A stretch of 64,000 nucleotides of DNA, from positions 106,225 to 170,224 of the forward strand of contig KV419404.1 in NCBI GenBank assembly GCA_001630475.1, written 5' to 3'. Shown piece after piece: positions 47,447-59,700 of this stretch. Under the pieces are notes generated by a model. The model had not been told where the DNA came from, searched no databases, and saw only the letters and a program-made list of their open reading frames with translations. The DNA is from Sistotremastrum niveocremeum HHB9708 (Eukaryota; Basidiomycota; Agaricomycetes; Sistotremastrales; Sistotremastraceae). A program made the position numbers and the translations under genes. Numbering within the stretch: position 1 is the first letter of the stretch; every line of letters starts with the position of its first letter.

Positions 47447-50284
47447 TCACCGAGATAATGCCCATGGTAGAGGAGTCGGTTGTGTATTTCCTTCTCGAAC
47501 CTAGAACTGGTGATGAGCGACGAGCGTCAGCATGACTACGTTTGTCTCACCTTGTGCATGAAGCTTGCAACACGACCCAGGTCTACCATTTGGGGCTCAC
47601 TATCCACGGCGATCACCAGTTGGCCAGTCATCTATGGAGTGTGTTCCAGCGAGGCGTAGAAATTTGAGACCGGAAATGTTTACCTTTTCGATATCATCAA
47701 CAGGCACACCAGTAGAAGCAGACAGAATCCTCTTGCACATCAACTCCTTCTCGGCACTCGCGCCATGCAAAGCTTCTATTCTCCCTTGCAGGAGCGCGTC
47801 CGCTCGTCGATGCCAGGTAAGAAGCCTCCTCAAACGGACAAGACTTTGTCTTGTGTTGCCAACGGTTATCGTGGGATCCGCATCCAGGTTAGGAGCGACA
47901 TCCAATACAACCGAATCTAGCATCGCGAGAGTCGAGGTCGGGCCGCGATTCACGAATGCAGGGCCTGCAGATTCAACAGTTGATGGCGTTCCATCCAGTT
48001 CAGTGCGCCCAGTCCAGTCAAAGGAATCTTCGGCTTCCATGCCACGTTCCAGGTTTCGGATCTTTTGTTGCACTTGATCAAGTTCGCTGCATTTTGCTTG
48101 CCATGAAGCGATTTGTCGACGTTGTTCGGCCAACTGACGGGTGGCAGCCTTTAGTTTGCCTTGGATGCCTTCCAGTGAATCAGTCTTTTTCTTGATCTCC
48201 ACGCTGTATTCGTCGCGCAACGATTCCACCATTGACGTGATATCTGACAGATACTAAGGATGGGCATCAATCGTGATGACCTCCGAATGGCTCACCATTG
48301 ATGACATCCTGACTCTTCTGTATCGGCAGCGAAACGCCGTCTCGAAGGCTCGATATATAATCAACAGTTCCAGGCGCAGTCAAGCTCTGTGTGAATAATC
48401 AAGTCATGCCACTGAAAAATGAATGACAAACTTACGTCTCCTTCAACACCGAAATCTCCAGGTCTGAGACCCAGTTTGTTCGGGAGGATTCGGTTGGCTC
48501 CGAAATCAATCAAAGTCCTAACAAGCTCCCGGTTTCCCACTCGCGCAGCAATGTTCAGCGCAGTATCGCCATGCTCGTCTTGTAGATCGATTACACTTTT
48601 GAAATCTCCATTCTCTCTTTGCGCAATCCACATCACCACGCAAGTCATATAGTATCGTGAGGCTGAAGCGCGTCCTTTGACACCAGCGACAAGTGCAATA
48701 TGGTGGAGGACTGTCCGTCGAGATCGGTCCAGAGTGCGGATACTCGCATGGAGATGCGCGAGAATAGTGTTGAAGTTCTGCGCGTTATAGCCGTCAAGAG
48801 AGAGCACGGTTCGGATAAGAGCCGTTTCTCCCGCGAAAGAGCCACGATTGACGTCTGCGCCGCGAGCGATCAGTGATTCCACCATCGGTACGTCCGCGAA
48901 CGCGGCGGCGAGATGTAGACTCGTGTGCCCTTGATCATCAACAACGAAATCATAGTTGGGTTCCCTCGCGATTTCCCCCGTGTGAGTTTCGGGGGACGTC
49001 AAGACTTGTAAAACGCGTTCTGAATCGTGTTTTGAGATGGCAGCAAGAAGTGCGTTGGCTTTAGTACTTCTCAGGAGAGCTTTCCTGTCAAAATTCCGCG
49101 AGACAGTAGGGGCATTCGAAAAACGTATGTTGGACTCTGCGAAAGACGATTTGTCTATGGTCCTGCCGTTCGTTTTTTTCCATGATTGTTTCTGGGCCAA
49201 TAGAGTGGCGCTGAGGGTAGGACTGAGATCACTGGGGGGCAGCAGTGCTGGCTCTTGTTCCGGTTCTGTAGTTCGTGGTCGCTTAGCAGGCGGGGCTGTA
49301 GGGGTGGATGTTGAAGTGGGGAGAGTAGAAGTGGAGGCGGGGTTTGAACCGTCAGCCATTTGGATGTCTTGTTGTCTGGTCGCCCCGTTCGATTCTTGGG
49401 GCGCGTCAGATTCAGTCCGGGTGCGTTTCAAAGATGAAGAAATAGGAACAGGTGAAGGAGTAGGAACAGAACGAGGGGAAGTAGTGGCACTAATTGGGGC
49501 AGCTAGTACAGGATAGGGTTGGGGGGTGGGTGGATTTGAGTTGTTCGGTGGCATCGTGGTCGACATAGAGGGCGTGAAGAGGCCCTGGGCCCTTCCTTGA
49601 TTCAAGAGCTTCAGAGCTGACCCAGGGACCATTGCCGGTGCTCCTACATGGGACGGCGTGACTGGAGGTCCGGGACTCAGAGTGAAAAATTGGCCAGCTC
49701 CAGGTCTTCCAGGTTGAAGACTATGGAAGGCTGGCATCCCGGGAGAAAGGATATTCATGGCCTGCGCAGGAATAAACTCAAATAGAGGTGCCAGCAGAGG
49801 GGCAACGCCATATTGTGCCGCTACATCACGACCTCTTTCCAAGGGAATCCTAGTGAAAGAAGACGCGTTTAAATGATATGTGGGCCAGACAAGTGCGCAA
49901 CTCAGGAGCTCACCAGGTTCCTTGGTACTTCCCATAACCTCCTTGCACGATTTCATGTTTCCCTGGTAAAATTTCCTTCTCGAGAATCTTGGTACGACGT
50001 CCCTTATCGATACCGGCGACTTTGAGTATCTGAGTCGCGTTCACGAAGGAGTCGACGCGACGACGCATCACAGCGATGCCTCGGACCATGCATTCATAGA
50101 CCTAGACGCGATTCAAGGAGAGAATATCAGAACGGTGTCATCAGAGGGGTGGTGTGATGTCGCGGTTGATGCTCACCTGAACGGATGAATAGACTGCATT
50201 ATAGATTTTCACTGATTGCTGTGGTGGAAACACCGGGATAGGTGCTTGAGGAGTTCGCTGTATGATAGGAGCGGCAGAGGCCAT
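47447..50284 (-). CDS. MBP1: APSES/ankyrin cell-cycle transcription factor, Mbp1 type
   Basis: DNA-binding subunit of MBF, the G1/S regulator. Exon 1 starts at 50,284 ([20 protein letters not shown]). The APSES/KilA-N DNA-binding domain follows: [70 protein letters not shown] Pro/Ser-rich linker leads to ankyrin repeats ([40 protein letters not shown]), then a coiled coil ([17 protein letters not shown]) and the C-terminal hetero-dimerisation region ([18 protein letters not shown]). The last exons are spliced past a weak gtaaac donor to give [20 protein letters not shown] and VREGNTQ, as in related proteins. It could equally be called a Swi4/Mbp1 homologue; basidiomycetes normally have one such gene plus Swi6. 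Confidence 0.92.
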
Positions 50285-50936
50285 CGTCCCGTTGACTAGC
50301 AGTGCGAGTTGTCGCCTAACGCGCTAGTGCCGCCGCCGGCGCAGGTGACACGATGACAAATATTTGGCCTAAGGCGTGTCGCGTTCAATCACAAGCTAAT
50401 ATGGGTTATGGAACATGAAATTCAGATAATAAATTGGGCCATGAAAAGACAATTTATACACGCGAAATAGAACTAGCTCGAAGTGAATTCAACGCAGAAG
50501 CGTTGCAATTGCCAAGTAAGGTGATACACCCATAAAGTAAGTCTGAGCTCGGCACATTGAACCAAAGGCTGATCAGGTGGATCTCGAGCAGTACGCGTAA
50601 GCTCTCGCGAACGCCGTGATGCGAGATGCAGAAACAAGTGTTGAATCAATTCGTCGGTGAAAATTGCAGCGAGGCCAAAGCGCACGCGAGACGGTACAGC
50701 CTGCCGAAAGGCCCGGTTTATGATAGGGCAAACATATCGGACATCCATTGAGGGTCCAAGATCATCGGCGCCGCAACACATATGACAGATTCGTACGTTC
50801 GCGACGCTATCAGATATACCTTAACGCGCGTGGGAGGTTCATTATCAAAAGGTTTTGAAATAATTGAGCTTTGCTCACATATCTCAAGTCGTAAGCGTCA
50901 TTTCATCTAGGTATCCTTTGTTGATGGTACAGCTTA
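50285..50936. other. Intergenic with one unsupported open frame
   Basis: A 102-codon minus-strand frame at 50,473-50,781 (MCCGADDLGPSMDVRYVC start) has no known motif. It might be an exon of an unknown gene, but I do not call it. Confidence 0.4.
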
Positions 50937-51292
50937 TTAAGGGGCGGGTGAATTGAGGTCCGGTATCGTAATGATATCTCGAGATGAAGCGTGGGCTTGA
51001 AGTTTTCGAACAACGTTCTGTTAGTACCTTTGTGAGTCCGATAGCTAACTGAGTAAAACTTTATCGTAACGGACTGCTAAAGATTCAGGGTTCACGCCTG
51101 CTTCAATGAGGGTAACACAAATCGCAAGTGTTGATTTGTCCAACCCAGAGTTCAACAGACGTGAAAGATCCAATAGAACTAGAATATTAGACAAGTCAGC
51201 CAGTGATATCTGGAGAGATACGCAATGGTGACGCAACTATCGAGCGTCTCCTTGGATGAAACGCGATCTTTGTTGGAGATAGATTCGGACAT
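50937..51292 (-). CDS. MZT1: Mozart1, gamma-tubulin complex microprotein
   Basis: Small protein that binds the N-termini of gamma-tubulin complex proteins and recruits them to spindle poles. Three exons: 51,292-51,238; 51,178-51,075; 51,017-50,937. Spliced protein about 79 residues: [60 protein letters not shown], then a short tail ending NSPAP. The block [14 protein letters not shown]...[14 protein letters not shown] is the family signature. No single exon is long, so simple open-frame searches miss it. The second intron has tactaac directly before its acceptor, so the true branch point must lie further upstream. Confidence 0.9.
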
Positions 51293-51993
51293 GACTGTGA
51301 TCGCGTTCAAAAGAGAGACCAGTCGGCCGTCGGCGACGACTTCCGAACGCAGTCCGAACCCGCACCAGCGTCTGTCGTCACAACGTGACAACATTCTTTA
51401 GCGCCAAGCAACACGCCTTGCATCATGTTTGCGGCGGTGCCTTCTGGACGACAATCTATACTTGCTAAGGCACCTGACTCAGCTTTCCCTTACTTATCCA
51501 AGCTCTGCCATAGCTATAGCATGCAGCGAGCCCGAACATACTCAGGACGCCGGCCGAATTTTCTTCTTCCATTGTGGCCCAATCCTGGGAGCCCCGGTGA
51601 AGACACTGGTTTCGTGGCTTGCTTTCTGCCCGATCACTCATACACGAATCTGAACCTGGAAACAATTTGTTGATGACTCGTAGCCCGACTGGCCTCGGAA
51701 GAGACTGTTTGAGTCGACCTCGCTGATATTGGATTCTCACCTCTGTTTGAGGCACCGCCAGTCCGTGTGTTACCTCTAACGCAGATCACGATCATGTGGC
51801 ATGGAGTGGTTATGACTCTGCTTGTCATGACGCGGCCTTCTGCTGTGCTGTGGCATAACGGTGAATTGTTACAGCATCTCACTCTGCTGTAGAGCCTTCA
51901 CTTGAAGTGCTATAAAGCATGTGCTCCGACTCGCGACTAAGGCAGTAAAATTCATCTGTGTTTACTGTTCAGCACCTCTACCGCATCCAACGA
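51293..51993. other. No gene recognised
   Basis: About 700 bp between MZT1 and the first prepropeptide gene; presumably carries both promoters. Confidence 0.5.
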
Positions 51994-52435
51994 ATGATAT
52001 CTTCTCGCCTTCTCGCTTTGACTTCTGCGACTCTCTACTTCTTTTCTACGATAGCTGCACCTATTCAGGTCTACCCAGAAGGTATGTCGGCTCATCCCGA
52101 ATCGTTTGTAATCTACTGACCTGTAATGAAAGATCCGGCTTCTGGAGATTACACTATGACGTTGTCATACCCGTCGCATATCACGCAAAGAGTGAGCATT
52201 TGAAATATCACGATCCGCTATTTGTGCTGACCATACAGGCACCTCAGGCACCGTGTGGCGGAGTTGGAGAGCCTTCATGCGACTCAATCCCAACCACCAC
52301 CCTGCTTTCTAGATTATCAATGGAAAAAGCATGTAGGTCCAATCGTCATTTTTCTTCTGCCGTTCCGCTCAGACTTCGTTGTCAGATGTCTCGACTCGTG
52401 GCTGTGGTGGCCCCGGAGAACCCTCATGCGACTAA
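51994..52435 (+). CDS. Predicted secreted prepropeptide with two Cys-containing repeats
   Basis: Proposed four-exon gene: 51,994-52,081; 52,133-52,191; 52,239-52,332; 52,386-52,435 (96 residues). Exon 1 encodes a signal peptide (MISSRLLALTSATLYFFSTI ending in AAP). Exon 2 is a short pro-region ending SHITQR, and exon 3 starts precisely after that Arg with APQAPCGGVGEPSCDSIP. Exon 4 repeats the motif as STRGCGGPGEPSCD then stops. All introns are GT-AG, 46-53 bp, and phases agree. The gene at 53,803 has the same plan, with exon 2 also 59 nt long. The layout suggests processing by a Kex2-like or related protease to release short Cys-bearing peptides. The family is not one I recognise; expression is unknown. 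Confidence 0.65.
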
Positions 52436-53802
52436 GTCGCGCATCAAAAATTAGCTCCTTCCGTTGCTCTTGGTACGTCGTGTTTTATTCCCCGACGTTT
52501 CGGAATCATTAAGTCGTGCGTCCAGGTAATCCGTCAAGTTATTCACATGCATGCCCACATCGCACTATTTATTAGTATTATGCTAGGCCGACTTTGCAAA
52601 GTGTAGACCGTGCTACACTGAGCGGGGAGCAGGTTCCTAGTCACCGTTATATTAAACTGTCTACTCTATAATGGATAGTCTTCGTCATAATGCAAGTTTG
52701 TACATGCAACACGCGACCTTTCAGAAGGCGACGGCAGTGACCGATTACTCTGCGAAAAGGAATTCGAACGCATCCACAACACTCCATGCCCCTGGTCTTG
52801 CTTTCAACATACCTCGTTTGGAACTTTGCACCGTCGAGGTCCGATAGGTGTTGTGTAAACTAGAAATTCAGCAACAGCTGATCGTGGTGCGATTTCAAAG
52901 ATGGAGCGGATAAAATGGGCGACTCATTTTCATCGAGCGCACCCCCTGTCAAGAAGGGAAATAGGGTCCTGGAATATTATTCTGGATTTTTCAAAGAATA
53001 GTCGCAGGCGCCCCCCAAAGAACAGGAGTCGAGCGGTTCGGCAAAGCCGCTTGTTCCTTCGGGGCGATACGGGGCGCCCAAGCGGCGGGGATTGAACTGG
53101 TTTGAGTCGTTGAAGCCTAAATCCTGAGGCCAGAGCGCAGTCTGGCAGCACTCGATGTCTGAGCTATTTCGATCGTGTGGCAGGCACATTACGCCATACA
53201 AGCCACTCCTGGTCGGCTGAATGAACGTCGGTGGTTTCACCGGTCACCGCTCTCGCTACGCTGGCCTTTGCTCTGCTGCTTATTGGATCTGTGGGAACTT
53301 GTCGAGTTTTAGACTTCTCGAGATCCAGATCAATTTCGAGTGCTTTATGCCAGATCAGTAGCAGCGCGCCAGAAGCAGGGTTGAAATGATAATGCGTCAG
53401 TATCCAGGATCTTGGTCAACTTAGGCCGCCCTGTCGAGTTACGGCGAAACGGTGTACCTGGCAACGCTACGGTCGATCCTTCCAGGGCAAGGCTCTGATG
53501 ACGTCCATGACTCGTGAAACCGGAGTCTGGCTTCATTTGGCCTACCCCTTCGCACTGCTTCCCACAACGAAAGGCCGTCTGTCTCCCTTCGTCCCCTCCG
53601 TATCTCCTTTTCAACGACGCAAGGCACGCGTTGAAGAACTCCCGTGCGTTCAGGACTCGGACGTGCTTGCTATATCCAAGTCTAGTCCCAAATGGCACAA
53701 GGCTATACGGGCCCGAAGAGTATTAAACCTCGTCGCCCGACCTCAAAAAATGTATCCAAAAAAAACCAACTCCCTTCTACTCATACTCTACTCCACAACG
53801 AG
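52436..53802. other. No gene recognised
   Basis: Intergenic between the two prepropeptide genes. GC-rich around 53,000-53,110. Longer open frames at 53,345-53,840 show no conserved feature. Confidence 0.5.
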
Positions 53803-54120
53803 ATGGTTTCTTTCAAGTCCGCTACTCTCATTTCAATGACCTTCTTGGTCGCCAGCAGTTTTGCGGCTCCCATACCATCAGAATGTAAGTTATTCAATGA
53901 CTCCCATTCTCGACCAAAAAACTCACACTCGAATAGCATCGGAGGGTTTGAACTCCTTGCCTCCATTGCTCAAGCTCCAAAATCTTGACAAGAGGGTCAG
54001 TTTGTTTTATTGATACAAGTCAATTTGCTGACCTTGTTCTAGGCGCCATGCGGTCAGGCTGGAGGGCCTTCTTGCGATGCCGTTCCTGGGCCCCACACCA
54101 CCATTCTCGCAAGACCTTGA
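53803..54120 (+). CDS. Predicted secreted prepropeptide, paralogue with Lys-Arg cleavage site
   Basis: Three exons: 53,803-53,884; 53,937-53,995; 54,043-54,120 (72 residues). Exon 1 is a signal peptide (MVSFKSATLISMTFLVASSF-AAPIPSE). Exon 2 (59 nt, the same length and phases as in the neighbour) encodes the pro-region SSEGLNSLPPLLKLQNLDKR. Exon 3 begins directly after the Lys-Arg and gives a 25-residue peptide starting APCGQAGGPSCDAVPG and ending ARP. Lys-Arg is the classical Kex2 site. The shared C-G-x(2)-G-x-P-S-C-D core and intron positions show it is paralogous to the gene 1.8 kb upstream on the same strand. Both Cys are retained, so a small disulphide loop is plausible. Not a CAAX pheromone. 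Confidence 0.7.
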
Positions 54121-55094
54121 TCTCACATCATTGCAGTGCGTCATCTCCATTCCCCTTTTCGTTTCCAAACTCATTTAAACTAGTAGCTGTCCTCTGCGAT
54201 GGACACAGGTGTTCATTCATAGACTCCTTTTTTCGGACAGCTGCCCGCATACATTCGACTGGCATTTGGACCCGGCCAACATATATCATCGTTCCCCTTA
54301 GAGATCTGTGAAGCGTCACAGGCTTTCACGGGTCGCCAATCTGCATCATACCATAGACGTATCTTTATTTTTAGTTTGTATTACTCATCAAGCACGATAT
54401 ACCTCGCATCAGAAGTCATGTATTTATTATTGTGAATATTCTTTGACTCAAACAATTCACTGGGCCTAGTTCTGCGAATGACTGTCCGATCTCGATACAG
54501 TGATTTGCATCTTCACACGAACTAGAACTGCAGGAATCTTTGAATGAGGAGCTCACTCCTAAAGCTAATGCCCCACTTTTTGGGAGTCGACTAGCAACCT
54601 GGATGACCTGATCGAACGCCTTCAGGACACTCATCATCAATCGAAACTTTTCGTCACTATCCACCCAGATTGTGTCGAGACAAGTCACCCGCATCATAAG
54701 CGATGCATCGTGTCCCAGATCTCTTGAATGAGGTTCGACGCATTGCAAAACATGCGCGTAATTGAGCCTCTGCCACTCCGAGCTTCGGCTAGATGCACGC
54801 CGCAGTATGAGTCTATGACCCTGAGGCCTCGTCGTGGAAAAAGATCTCATCTTACAAGCGTCATGCTTGACGATCAAGTTGGATCTGCCCTGATCTGCTG
54901 ATCGAGGCGACGAGGCCCATCGTGAGATGCCGTCTCGGTCGACGGTCTCGGGACGGGGTCAGACCGAACGTCACACCCATCCTTTACCCAAACCATCCTC
55001 TGTAAGTTGGCATTCCGCCCGAAATCCGTACATATGCTTATATAGCTGCAGCACTTGCGGGAATTGCTTTGAAATACAATATCCCAGTGTTCGA
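54121..55094. other. Intergenic; one doubtful minus-strand open frame
   Basis: A 153-codon minus-strand frame at 54,416-54,877 (MIVKHDACKMRSF start) is longer than chance would usually give in this window, but has no motif and no introns. It may be an unknown gene; probability low. Confidence 0.35.
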
Positions 55095-56396
55095 ATGTCA
55101 AACGGATATCACGCTCTTGTTTTTGGTGCCTCTGGCATCTCTGGTTGGGAAGCGTGTAGGCAGTTACTGACCTATCCCACTGCTTCGACTTTCAGCCAAG
55201 TTACTGGTCTTACGAATCGACCACTCACTCGCGAAGCCGCTTTACTTCCCTTGGACCCACGTCTTCGTCTGATATCCGGCGTTGACCTTCAGAAGTCTGT
55301 GGAGGAGCTCATCACAGATCTCACGCAGATCCCAAATATCCAGACCGTCACACATGTGTTTTACTATGGTAACGTCCTCTGTCTTTCCAATGACGACATA
55401 CAGTACTAGTTGGCTGATTTTGTGACCCGATGTTTCAGCATATAAACAGGTCGAGGATAAGGTAGAACTCAATAAAGTCAATACGCAGATGCTCGAAACA
55501 GCAATCACGGGTCTGATCAAACTCAACGCTCCTCTAAAACACGTAATGCTACAAACCGGTGGAAAGGTCTGTCCAGTGTCGATCTCCCGCATTTTACAAG
55601 GCTTCATGCGACTCTATCCCGTCATTAGGCTTATGGTCCTGAGTTCTATGGCCAAGTCCCTTTCCCTCCTATTCCTCTCAAGGAGTCGACTCCTCGACTT
55701 CCCGAACCATATGCTTCTCGAATTTTCTACTACTCCCTAGTGGACGTTCTCGCCCGTCTGTCACAAGGCACCTCTTGGACATTTAGCGAAGTCCGTCCAG
55801 ATAACATCATTGGCTTTGCTCCCAATTTCAATGCCATGAATGAGGCCCAAATATTTGGCGTTTATCTCTCGCTTTATCGAGCCGTCTACGGCCAAGGCGC
55901 AGAGATCCCTTTCCCTTCAACAAAAGCCGCATATAAAATCATGACCACCGAGTCGTCGACCGAGACTCTTATCCGATATCAGATACACCTCGCTTTACAT
56001 CCTGACAAATTCGCCAATGGAGAGGCATTCAACGAGGGAGATAAAGCTGCCAGTTTTGAAACCAAGTGGCCCGCCATGGCTGCTTATTTTGGACTCAAAG
56101 GTGTCCCACCCAAAGAAGACAATCCTCAAGACGCCATGGAGAAGTGGGTTTGGAAGCACAAAGATGTATGGGACAAGCTAGAAAAAGAGTACGATTTGAA
56201 ACCAGGTGCGATCGAAGGTACGGGATGGTGGTTTGGCAACTTCGTCATCTGGGCTTTCTGGGATCGCCCATATGATCTTTCGAAGATGAAAGCAGTCGGC
56301 TTCGAGGAGGAAGGAGATACGGTGAAAGGCTACTACAAATCCTGGGATCTGTACAGGAAGGCGAAAATCATTCCTGACTTTCCTTCTGACTCGTGA
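55095..56396 (+). CDS. PRISE/SirQ-like NAD(P)-dependent short-chain dehydrogenase
   Basis: Three exons: 55,095-55,368; 55,439-55,566; 55,629-56,396. Starts MSNGYHALVFGASGISGWEA with a GxxGxxG cofactor loop. VTHVFYYAYKQ and LKHVMLQTGGKAYG continue the Rossmann fold, and KAYGP...YYSLVDVL holds the Tyr region of atypical extended SDRs (progesterone 5-beta-reductase / iridoid synthase group). The C-terminal part has the family's FAPNFNAMNEAQIFGVYLSL and WPAMAAYFGLKG. About 389 residues, normal for fungal SirQ-like proteins. The name SirQ comes from a sirodesmin cluster, but members occur widely outside clusters and no other secondary-metabolism gene is adjacent, so the substrate is unknown. Confidence 0.85.
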
Positions 56397-56705
56397 AAGC
56401 CATGTAAAATCTGTGATATTGTACCAGTACTTTTGCGACTCGAGCAGCGCTCCATGCGTGCCACAGAAAATTTCGGTTTGATTTGAGGTTGTACTGAGAG
56501 GTTTATAAAACGTTTTTGCAGAGGACGGACTCACAATGCTCGTGGCGTAACTAGTCTTATGGAGAAAAAATGTCAGCGAGCCACTTGGTTCGGAGCAGAG
56601 TCACGGAAGCGGCGGAGTTGGTGAACGGCAGGTCGCAGGCAAACAAAGCCAAACGTCGCATTTCCCGCACCGTTCTCATCTGTCTCAGCCTGTCTCAAAT
56701 TGAAT
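56397..56705. other. Intergenic
   Basis: 309 bp between the dehydrogenase gene and the Bye1-like gene. No feature seen. Confidence 0.5.
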
Positions 56706-59700
56706 ATGGTTGCGCGCAGTAGAAGTCGCGCAAACACGAATGGCACCCATAAAGCCTCGTCACAGCCACCAACTCGACGTCGCGTGCAGAAGAAAGAGAC
56801 CGTTTATTGTACCTGTCGTGAACCTGAAGATGGGACGCCTATGATCCAGTGCAATCTCTGCAGCGAATGGTAAGACATCAGACATATGAAGCCCGAGACA
56901 ATCTTGCATACCAACCTTTTACTAGGTATCACTTTCGATGTGTCGGGATCACCACCCGAGATGCTGAGGATATCCGTGAGTTCTGCGCGCCTAGTACTCT
57001 TCACATCGTCTCACTCGTCATCCAGAGCTATATGTGTGTGACTCATGTCAAGAAGCAACTGGTCAAAAACCCCTCAGTGAGTATCGTGGTATGCGTATCT
57101 TTACGAGAGAATCGTCTACTTTCTATGGTCTCGAAAAATTTCTCCTTATCATATGTCGTACATGGAATATTCTATCGTCCACTGCATGTTCTTTCGAGCA
57201 TCATACGATGCCACCGCATTGTGTGCGATAGCTAGCTCGGAAGCACGCTCAAAGTCCCCCATCGGCTTCATGATTCAATCATTGTGAATTTTGTCGTAGT
57301 CGTGAGGCAACAGGGACGATTCGAGAGTCGTCCGATGAGCGTAGCTGCCGAGTGACATTTAATTTTCTTTCTAGGACCTATGTCTTTTCATTCTGCCTCT
57401 CACGATCGCGTTACTAATATTACTCTTGCAGTGGAATGGGAAGGGCCTGAGGTTCTGAAGGAGGTTGAGGCACCGCTTCCCGTAGCACCTCCCTCTCCTC
57501 CGGAGTCGCACACTAACAATGATTCATCAGATGAAGAAGAGCCATTGGGGAGTGGGGACGAGTATATTGAAGAGGATCAGAATAAGAAACCAGGGTTGAG
57601 CAATGCCAAGGTGCGTGGCTCTGTCATAGCATACAGAGTCTTCCTTACCCCGCACCAGAAACCCAAGCCTCGAGTAATCCAGGAATCTTCTGATGACGCC
57701 GAACTATCAGACGCCGCCGAGAGCCTGAAAAGTGCAACGAGATCGAAAGCTAAGAGTCTGAAACGCAAAGCTCCAGATCCCGTCGGTTCATCCAAGCGCA
57801 AGAAATCCGAAAGTGGCTCCTCTAAGCCTTCAGACGATCCTCTTCGAAAGTACTGTCTCGGCAAGCTGCATGGAATTCTCCACCCCATCTTTGAGAAATA
57901 CCACGAAGCCGATTCTGAAGGTTCGGAACAGAACGACACAAGTGCGAATGACGACGAGAAAACGAATCGAATCGGCGCAGCTGCAGGGCGCTTCGTAGAG
58001 GAATTAGAACAATGCTTGTTCGATATATATTCCGAGCCAGATAAGAATGGCAAGAAGGCGGCGAGTGGGAAATACAGGTAAGCAAAGCTCGCTGTAGTAG
58101 TTATACTGCGCTGTGCTGACGAGGCTTCTTCAAGGGAGCGGTTTCGTATGCTCTCCTTCAATCTCGAAAAGGCAGACCGAGTTTCACTCCATCGTCGCAT
58201 AGCCACCCTTGCTCTTAGTCCTTTGGAATTATCTCAGATGTCGTCCAGCGATCTTGCGAATGACCAGATCAAGGAAAAGATTGAGCACGCTCAAAAAGAA
58301 TCTTTGAATCAATCCATCCTCAAGCAAGCCGATACTGTAGGTCCTCGTGCGAAGAGGACGCATAAAGGCGAGGAAGTGATTGAGACATATGATGATATTA
58401 CTCGGCCCTCGAAGGAAGAAGACGAACGACAGGAAAGAGAACGCATGATGCGCATGCGAGTCCCGAGTACAGATAATATTAACACGACCAATCTTCCGTT
58501 GGGATCTCCAACCGTATCTGCACCTCCAACAGGATCCTCTATCCCCCCGACTCCCTCTCGTTCTACATTCCTTTTTCCCGTGCCAGATACTTCTCTGCCT
58601 CATGAATCCGCCGTTGATCTCGCCGATCTCATTAATATTGATCTTCCGGACTCGCCTCGAGACCTTGAAGAGCCATCGGCAGCGTTGGATGAGCCTGTTG
58701 TGCCAGACCAACCTGTGGGCCCACCAGAAGAGCCCGACGTTGTGTCAATACCAGCGGCGACCTCATTGACCTTGCAATCTCCGTTGCGATCATCTTTCAA
58801 TCTTGATGCGATCTGGTCCAAGCCTGCAGCTGCTATCGCAGAAGAGCCAGAAGAACTGGAAACATCAAACGCTGACGCTGAAGTCGACGCAGAGACTTCA
58901 ATCTCAGTAGATTCGCCAATAAAGAACGCCGATTCTGGTACTACCGAAGAAGCCGACGACCAAGATTTCGATCTCTTCCTTGGCGACACCGAGGAACCTA
59001 TGCAGGGAGTTGAGGCAAACCCGCCGCTTGACAAAAATCAGTACGAAAAGGAGCGATATGAGGGTCTACCTACGATTTGGACAGGAAATGTGAGTCCAGA
59101 GTCAAACCCATTGCACCTAATGCTCATGTGTACCCAAGATCAATATGCCCTACGACGCGAATACGACCTATAGTCCGAAAATCACCGCCCGTCAAGTTGG
59201 AGGGAGACATATGGGCGTTTCCCCTGAGGCGTGGAATCTTCTTTTCCCTACGAATCACCCGACCATCGATGGTCGAGTTCCTATCGACCAGTCTTCTAAA
59301 TACTTGATCGACAGTCGATTGAGTACCACGAAAGAGTTACTAGCGGTCGCTTTCTCGCCTACCGCACCGGAACATCAAGCTGCTTATGATCAGATTTTTG
59401 ATTTCCTGGTTGGCAAAAAGTGCGCTTCTGAAATATTGACGGTTGTACTCTACTAACGCATCACGTAGCCGCCATGGATTGATCTTTCCTTGGGGAAAAC
59501 ATCCCAGATCGGATGCTCCCGGCCGTGAACTCTACATTGTGCCTTTGGAACCGTCGAATACATTGCCTGAGTACATCGATCTTCTCGACGAACTTCAGCT
59601 TCCCCAAGTACGAACTGAGAAGATCTTGGTCGGGGTTTGGATCTTGCACAAAGGCAAGCTGGTCAAGCCCGCTACGCCGCCCCCGCCGCCAGCTGCTTCT

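Noticed and set aside
49037-49516. Long plus-strand frame over the Mbp1-type gene
   Set aside because: Shadow of the Pro/Ser-rich coding exon on the other strand.
53085-53175. Minus-strand TAGCTCAGA and AGTTCAATCCC resembling tRNA A and B boxes
   Set aside because: The T-stem does not pair and the putative anticodon loop has six bases, so not a functional tRNA; perhaps a degraded tRNA-like sequence.
53803-54120. Mating pheromone precursor
   Set aside because: The peptide ends in ARP, with no C-terminal CAAX box, and it has a conventional signal peptide, unlike basidiomycete pheromones.
54416-54877. 153-codon minus-strand frame
   Set aside because: No homology recognised, no splice structure; noted only as a possibility.
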